From positions 1,116,001 to 1,180,000 of the forward strand of contig OX595986.1 of the NCBI GenBank assembly GCA_951394045.1: a stretch of DNA of 64,000 bases. Reading direction: 5' to 3'. Position 1 is the first letter of the stretch; every line of letters starts with the position of its first letter. The notes below the pieces were generated by a model. It saw only the letters and a list, made by a program, of their open reading frames with translations, was not told the origin of the DNA and made no database searches. Shown here piece by piece: positions 59,726 through 64,000 of this stretch. Origin of the DNA: Nitzschia sp. DOCU1 (taxonomy: Eukaryota; Bacillariophyta; Bacillariophyceae; Bacillariales; Bacillariaceae). The position numbers and the translations under genes were made by a program.

Positions 59726-61402
59726 TTAGTCTACTAAGTCCATCCACTGGCGTGGAAATACTTGCATGCCAATTTCCTTTCGAAACGCGGTCACCAAGTG
59801 CTGATCGGTTGTATATAGCTTGTCTGAGAATTCAATAGCATAGCGAGGGACACCAGTAACAATATACGGACGACCTTTGGGGATTCGTTCCAATGGAGCC
59901 AAGCCCGGTCGATTGAAGATGCGAACCGTGTACAGGAATTCCCCTTCCATGGTGCTGGTGGCGGCGACAGGATGCCGATCGAGTACTGCGCATGGCCGAC
60001 GATAGCGAGGTTCTTCTATCAATCTAGGCATCATTTTCCAATGAAATACCTGTGCGGGGTTTTCAGGATTGACTTGATCGAGTTCCTGACTGTAGCGATA
60101 GTAGCAGGATGTAAAAATGTTATCAGGATAAGGATCGCTTTGCAACTCGGCAGCCGTCCGAAGAATCGCATGTGATTCGTACTTGTTCATTTCCTCAGAT
60201 GAGACGTAACCAGCTTGATCGAGGGGAGGCTGCCACCTGTCAATATGCTCCTTCCAAGCATGGGACCACTCTGCGCCGTAGTCGAGCAGGATTTCCTCTC
60301 CCTTTTGAATGTCCCTGATCGCGACGAGCTCCAACAAAAGGCGTGAAGAAGATTCTTGCAGTTCTTGTTTCGAACTTCCAAAACGAAGCAGACTATTCTT
60401 AGACCATTGGAGCTGCACATTCGGCGATCCTTCCGAAGCATGATTGATCAGGTTGATAAAAGGCGAATATGGATACAGCAACAATGACGAATTCTGATGG
60501 CCGAAACAATAGTTGCGAACAAGCTGTTCAGTGACAATAACTTGACCAGTACGTTCGTGTTCCTTCGCCATCTTCAAGCTTTCTGAGGTCAATGGAAGAA
60601 CAGGAACTGGTGCAATTTCATCGCCTTCTTTCAGATCTCGCCTGGCAAATGCTCCACGCCCTGCATGTTTTAGCCCGGACTCTCCTGGGACAATATTGTC
60701 CAAGCAATATCCGTGTTCCCGAAGCCAAGAAACAGAGCGTCTTGCTATTGGCAAGGGCTGGTTTGTGTATCCGCGCTCTTGAAACCACCCCTCCCCATAG
60801 TGTATAAAAATCTCGCTTCCTTCATCCAAATCCTTCTGAATTTTCCAGTTCATATTGTGGAAGTGAGTGATAGCACCTGCTCCAGGCGAAGATATGCGGT
60901 CCAGTCCAGCATTGTCCCGTGATGGCTTTTCTGGCAGCACATTGAAGAAGCTGGCCTCTCCGTTTGCAAGCATCCCGATCCCTGGTGCAAAGGACATGAC
61001 ACGTTGACCCTCGTACTGTCCCCCGAACTCTTGGCTATCCCAGAGATACTCCCACAACAATCGTTTCATCCCCTCTGCCGCAAGTGGGTTCGGATCAGGG
61101 AAATGGAGCACAACGTCTCCATTGCGGCCCCCGAATATCGTTTCCCCTCGTGTCAGCGGTTTCAGAGTGAAGACGCCCCATCCAGAGTCTGTAATACTGG
61201 ATTCTGCCATTACAAGAGAGCAGTCATCAGGGACTGGATGGCTTCGCTGATCCTCCTGTAGTATTTCAAGTCGTCCATCATCTGGAAAGACGGTGGCTTC
61301 AATGTCGTGCTGGTCACTACTGGCAGCAGCACTGCCGCTGGAAAATAGAAGCGCCAAAATCAAGAGTAATGGTACAGTAGCACTAACACGTTTGCTCGTC
61401 AT
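59726..61402 (-). CDS. Secreted protein with two SET-like modules (paralogue 1)
   Basis: 558 aa, single exon. The signal peptide (SATVPLLLILALLFSSGSAA) has no Phe at the cut site, so secretion or endomembranes are favoured over plastid. The first module has SITDSGWGVFTLKPLTRGETI and a later GSEIFIHYGEGW; it lacks a clear NHS/PN core. The second module is complete in outline: KHAGRGAFARRDLKEGDEI, NLINHASEGSPNVQLQW and IRDIQKGEEILLDYGAEW, matching the SET order G-x-G, N-H-x(n)-PN, GEE-x-x-x-DYG. Lys methylation by the second module is inferred; the substrate is unknown. The neighbour at 62151 is a paralogue. Confidence 0.75.
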   Translation of the reverse strand: MTSKRVSATVPLLLILALLFSSGSAAASSDQHDIEATVFPDDGRLEILQEDQRSHPVPDDCSLVMAESSITDSGWGVFTLKPLTRGETIFGGRNGDVVLHFPDPNPLAAEGMKRLLWEYLWDSQEFGGQYEGQRVMSFAPGIGMLANGEASFFNVLPEKPSRDNAGLDRISSPGAGAITHFHNMNWKIQKDLDEGSEIFIHYGEGWFQERGYTNQPLPIARRSVSWLREHGYCLDNIVPGESGLKHAGRGAFARRDLKEGDEIAPVPVLPLTSESLKMAKEHERTGQVIVTEQLVRNYCFGHQNSSLLLYPYSPFINLINHASEGSPNVQLQWSKNSLLRFGSSKQELQESSSRLLLELVAIRDIQKGEEILLDYGAEWSHAWKEHIDRWQPPLDQAGYVSSEEMNKYESHAILRTAAELQSDPYPDNIFTSCYYRYSQELDQVNPENPAQVFHWKMMPRLIEEPRYRRPCAVLDRHPVAATSTMEGEFLYTVRIFNRPGLAPLERIPKGRPYIVTGVPRYAIEFSDKLYTTDQHLVTAFRKEIGMQVFPRQWMDLVD

Positions 61403-62150
61403 TGCTGCCCCCTTCTGCTGCCACCACTTCACTGCTTAAATCATCATCTGAGCAATTCCAAAGCTTTGGAAAGCTTGTGCCTAGTGGTCTCTACCGAGAG
61501 AATAATCAACAGCTTAACAAAGCGTTTGGAGAGAGGTGAATTCGCATCACGAGGGCCGTCGAAATCGATCGTCGTCATTCGTCATCGTGTTGAGAGCTGA
61601 AATCAGCGGCTAAAAATTTCAAAAAGATACCGATATTGCCGAATTTACGTTGAATTCTACTTAACGCTTGGGCAAACGCGACTCTCTCAAGGCAATGTCA
61701 GCCCCGGTACATACCATGAAAATCTACAGTATAGTACTACTAACTAACGAACTCAATGATTACATACAACTATTAATACCTAGTAGCTAAGAGAGAAAAT
61801 TGACTTTTGGTCCTTTCGGCGGTGGTGTGGAGTAATCGAATTCTATCGGATGAAAGCCCCTGGTCAACACTGGGTAGTCAGAGATCGTGAATACGAAATA
61901 CCCACATCATACTTCTTGCTCTTTAACGAGCTGCCAAAGTCGTACTACTAGTACTCTAGTAGAGGCATTACTACGTTGTCCTCCCGATAGTACTACTGCT
62001 GCTGACATTCAGAGGCCTCATCGCGTTCCCTCTGAGCAGATGCTGGTTGAGGTCAACTGTTGAATTCTTCCTACTCACTACTCAAAATGTCGAACCCTCG
62101 TGCCAGTGCAAACGAAACAAGCTACCCGAAAGGCAATACGGGTCGCGCCC
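61403..62150. other. Intergenic, 748 bp
   Basis: It separates the two SET-like paralogues on the same strand. TACTACTAGTACTCTAGTAG-type units (about 61944-61963) are seen. A small frame at 62060 is antisense to the neighbour. No gene is seen. Confidence 0.5.
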
Positions 62151-63767
62151 TCATGCCTCCTCCAGTGGAAGAGTTTCTGCAGCAGTTTGTTTTTTATCCA
62201 TCCATGCCAAGGGGAACACGTTATCGTCCAATCCAATTTCATGCCGAAACACCCCGGCCATGTGCTGATCCGTAGTGCCTGCCTTGTCACTGAAGCGAAC
62301 GGCTTGTCGAGGTACATGGGTGACAATGTGCAAAGTTCCACTGGGAATAATCTCCTCTTCGGGCAATCCTGGACGATTTAACATGCGGACAGCATAGGCA
62401 GATCGTCCCTTGTTGTCTTCAGCACGTCGTAACACTTGACAAGGCCGCAAATTCTTGAGATCGTAAAGTCCCTTGGTCATTTTCCATTGAAAGCTATTGA
62501 CCTTGTCGGCTGATATCGATTGAGACAATGCTTTTTCCGACTCTTCACGATCCGAATACCGATAGAAGCAACTCGTAAATACATTGTCAGGGTATTCGTG
62601 TTCCTTTTGTTCTTGCTGCGTACGCAAGAGGCGAATCGCATCATCCATGACGTAGCTGGGAGTATAGTGGAAATCAGCAGCTTTCCATCCCAAGGTATGC
62701 TGATACCACGCTTCTTCCCAGGAAGTTCCATAGTCGAGGTAGAGTTCCTCACCGGCCTGAATATCTTGTGTCGCCACAAGTTCCATCATCAAGTGCGAGG
62801 GAGGATTTTTAACAGCAATTGGTTCCGAAAGATAAACTTTGCTTTGTTCGGACCATTGAAATTTGACATTGGGACGTGTATAGTGGTTGATGAGATTGAC
62901 AAACGGACCAAATGGGTATAGCAGAGTAGTCGAGTTGGCATTTCCAAGGCAGTAGTTTCGTAAGAGCTGCTGCGCTGTCGTTCCTTTAAATGGCTTTGTT
63001 TCCAAGGCAGAGGACGATATCGGTAGCACTGGTACAGGCGCAATGATCGTACCAGCAGGTAGGTCTCGCGTTGCATATGCTCCTCGGCCTGCTTCCTTGA
63101 TTCTGGACTTGCGAGGGCGGATATTGTCAAGACAGTAGCCCGTTGAAAATAGCGCGTCTACAGTAGGGGGGCTGGTGATGGAAGCCTCATCGCCTTGAGG
63201 AACTCCAGACAAACGCAGAGATGCTGACATTTGAAGTTCAGCCCCGGCGTCGACTGGGTTTCGAATAAACCAGGTGTAGTTGTGATAGTGAGTAATTGCT
63301 CCTGCCCCAGGTGAGTCAAAACGTGTTAACCCTCCTTCGTCCACTCGAGGTGCGAGAGGGAGCAAATTGGAATTGGTACTACCAACAGCGAGTCGCGTCA
63401 TCATACCCAGGCCAGGAACAATCGAATCTACGCTCTCGCGCCCTTCATATTGTCCACCCGTCTCTTGTCCGCTCCACGCAAAATGACGCAACACTGACTC
63501 CTGAAGTTCCTGGTTAGCATCCGTCACTTGAATGACAATATCTCCATAATTCCATACCGGCGTTCCCTTGGAACGATCCGTTAACGAAAAGACACCCCAT
63601 TCAGTAATCTCGGACGATACTGTCACTGGTGCGTAAACCAATGTGCAAGTGTCGGGGACACGAGGAGATTTGCCAAGCGCGTCGCATTCCTCTGACTGGC
63701 ACGCCGTGTGCTCCGCCTGACAGAGAAGAAAATTCACGAGCACCAGGAGGGACAATCGTAGACGCAT
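62151..63767 (-). CDS. Secreted protein with two SET-like modules (paralogue 2)
   Basis: 538 aa, single exon. The signal peptide (LRLSLLVLVNFLLCQAEHTA) is again without a plastid junction. The two-module layout follows paralogue 1: module 1 starts SSEITEWGVFSLTDRSKGTP and keeps PGAGAITHYHNYTW but loses the Tyr-Gly end (ELQMSASLRLSG); module 2 reads KEAGRGAYATRDLPAGTII, NLINHYTRPNVKFQW and TQDIQAGEELYLDYGTSW. The block EYPDNVFTSCFYRYS is shared with paralogue 1 (DPYPDNIFTSCYYRYS), as is the C-terminal FSDKAGTTDQH (FSDKLYTTDQH). The pair arose by local duplication. Function is inferred as protein Lys methylation in the endomembrane system or outside the cell. Confidence 0.75.
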   Translation of the reverse strand: MRLRLSLLVLVNFLLCQAEHTACQSEECDALGKSPRVPDTCTLVYAPVTVSSEITEWGVFSLTDRSKGTPVWNYGDIVIQVTDANQELQESVLRHFAWSGQETGGQYEGRESVDSIVPGLGMMTRLAVGSTNSNLLPLAPRVDEGGLTRFDSPGAGAITHYHNYTWFIRNPVDAGAELQMSASLRLSGVPQGDEASITSPPTVDALFSTGYCLDNIRPRKSRIKEAGRGAYATRDLPAGTIIAPVPVLPISSSALETKPFKGTTAQQLLRNYCLGNANSTTLLYPFGPFVNLINHYTRPNVKFQWSEQSKVYLSEPIAVKNPPSHLMMELVATQDIQAGEELYLDYGTSWEEAWYQHTLGWKAADFHYTPSYVMDDAIRLLRTQQEQKEHEYPDNVFTSCFYRYSDREESEKALSQSISADKVNSFQWKMTKGLYDLKNLRPCQVLRRAEDNKGRSAYAVRMLNRPGLPEEEIIPSGTLHIVTHVPRQAVRFSDKAGTTDQHMAGVFRHEIGLDDNVFPLAWMDKKQTAAETLPLEEA

Positions 63768-63816
63768 AATGACTCGGTTTGCAGAATAGGATCTAAGACA
63801 ATCTCAACAACACAAT

Positions 63817-64000
63817 ATGGCGAAATCAAGTGGAGGTGGACAAGGAAAATGGGTAGACGACGATGTCTGTGATGAGAGAGAGAGACGAAAGGTCGTTTTC
63901 TATCGAAAGTTAGTAGTCGTGTTGGTCGCAAACCGTTTGAAATTTTTCACCAATGACAATCGAAAGCACATCCGCCGAAAATTGAACGGGAGGACTGGCT
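63817..64000 (+). CDS. Possible gene start cut by the window edge, 61+ codons
   Basis: An ATG at 63817 opens a frame to the right edge with no stop (MAKSSGGGQGKWVDDDV, then a basic stretch KVVFYRKLVVVLVANRL). It begins 49 bp from the start of the SET-like gene on the other strand, so it would be head-to-head. I do not recognise a family and it could be chance; the downstream sequence is needed. Confidence 0.28.
   Translation, partial: MAKSSGGGQGKWVDDDVCDERERRKVVFYRKLVVVLVANRLKFFTNDNRKHIRRKLNGRTG

Overview
The window is nuclear DNA from a photosynthetic stramenopile, almost certainly a diatom, most likely a pennate one; genus cannot be fixed from sequence alone. The support is: compact GT-AG introns of about 70-130 nt in many genes; several N-termini with a signal peptide followed by the A-F(VPS/SPA/QQQ) transition used for secondary-plastid import (SLC10/BASS-type transporter at 1173, FKBP at 22626, coiled-coil protein at 25566); a cyclin of the divergent type expanded in diatoms at 40712; and dense gene packing on both strands. 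No prokaryotic operon structure, rRNA, CRISPR array or convincing tRNA was seen.

Left third (1-24 kb): 3' part of an HPP-family membrane protein; a plastid-type bile-acid/Na+ symporter-like transporter fused to a DUF1279-like tail; an unknown multi-pass membrane protein; a histidine phosphatase that overlaps a small unknown protein tail-to-tail; OGG1 8-oxoguanine glycosylase divergent from a cytochrome P450; an organellar methionine aminopeptidase; an organellar IF-2 divergent from a cupin/JmjC-like protein; a PMR1/SPCA-type Ca2+/Mn2+ ATPase divergent from an RFC clamp-loader subunit; a thylakoid-lumen FKBP divergent from a thioredoxin-like secretory protein.

Middle (24-42 kb): a GST-C-like protein, a plastid-targeted LEA-like coiled-coil protein, an SRPBCC protein, mitochondrial ribosomal protein uL4m, QCR9 of the bc1 complex, a secreted intradiol-dioxygenase-like protein with missing iron ligands, a DysF/coiled-coil protein, MEMO1 and a two-domain cytidine deaminase. 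A gene-poor stretch (37.3-40.7 kb) follows, with a 706 bp element bounded by perfect 18 bp terminal inverted repeats, then the cyclin.

Right third (42-64 kb): two neighbouring paralogues of a secreted aldo-keto-reductase-like protein, both with the catalytic Tyr replaced by Ser and with an extra C-terminal beta-rich domain; the peroxisomal RING protein PEX12; a TRP-like ankyrin ion channel with a Tyr/Gln-rich N-terminus; an F-box protein; a second SLC10-like transporter; pyrroline-5-carboxylate reductase with a charged tail; tail-anchored cytochrome b5; and two neighbouring paralogues of a secreted protein with two SET-like modules.

Most genes are unrelated housekeeping functions placed head-to-head or tail-to-tail. 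The two tandem paralogue pairs (42.3-45.8 kb and 59.7-63.8 kb), the inverted-repeat element, and a 10 bp palindrome (CTACCGGTAG) found eight times only in intergenic DNA are the main candidates for something not yet described. Start codons were placed at the first plausible ATG; splice sites were read by eye and checked by frame arithmetic, so they are predictions, as are all domain calls.
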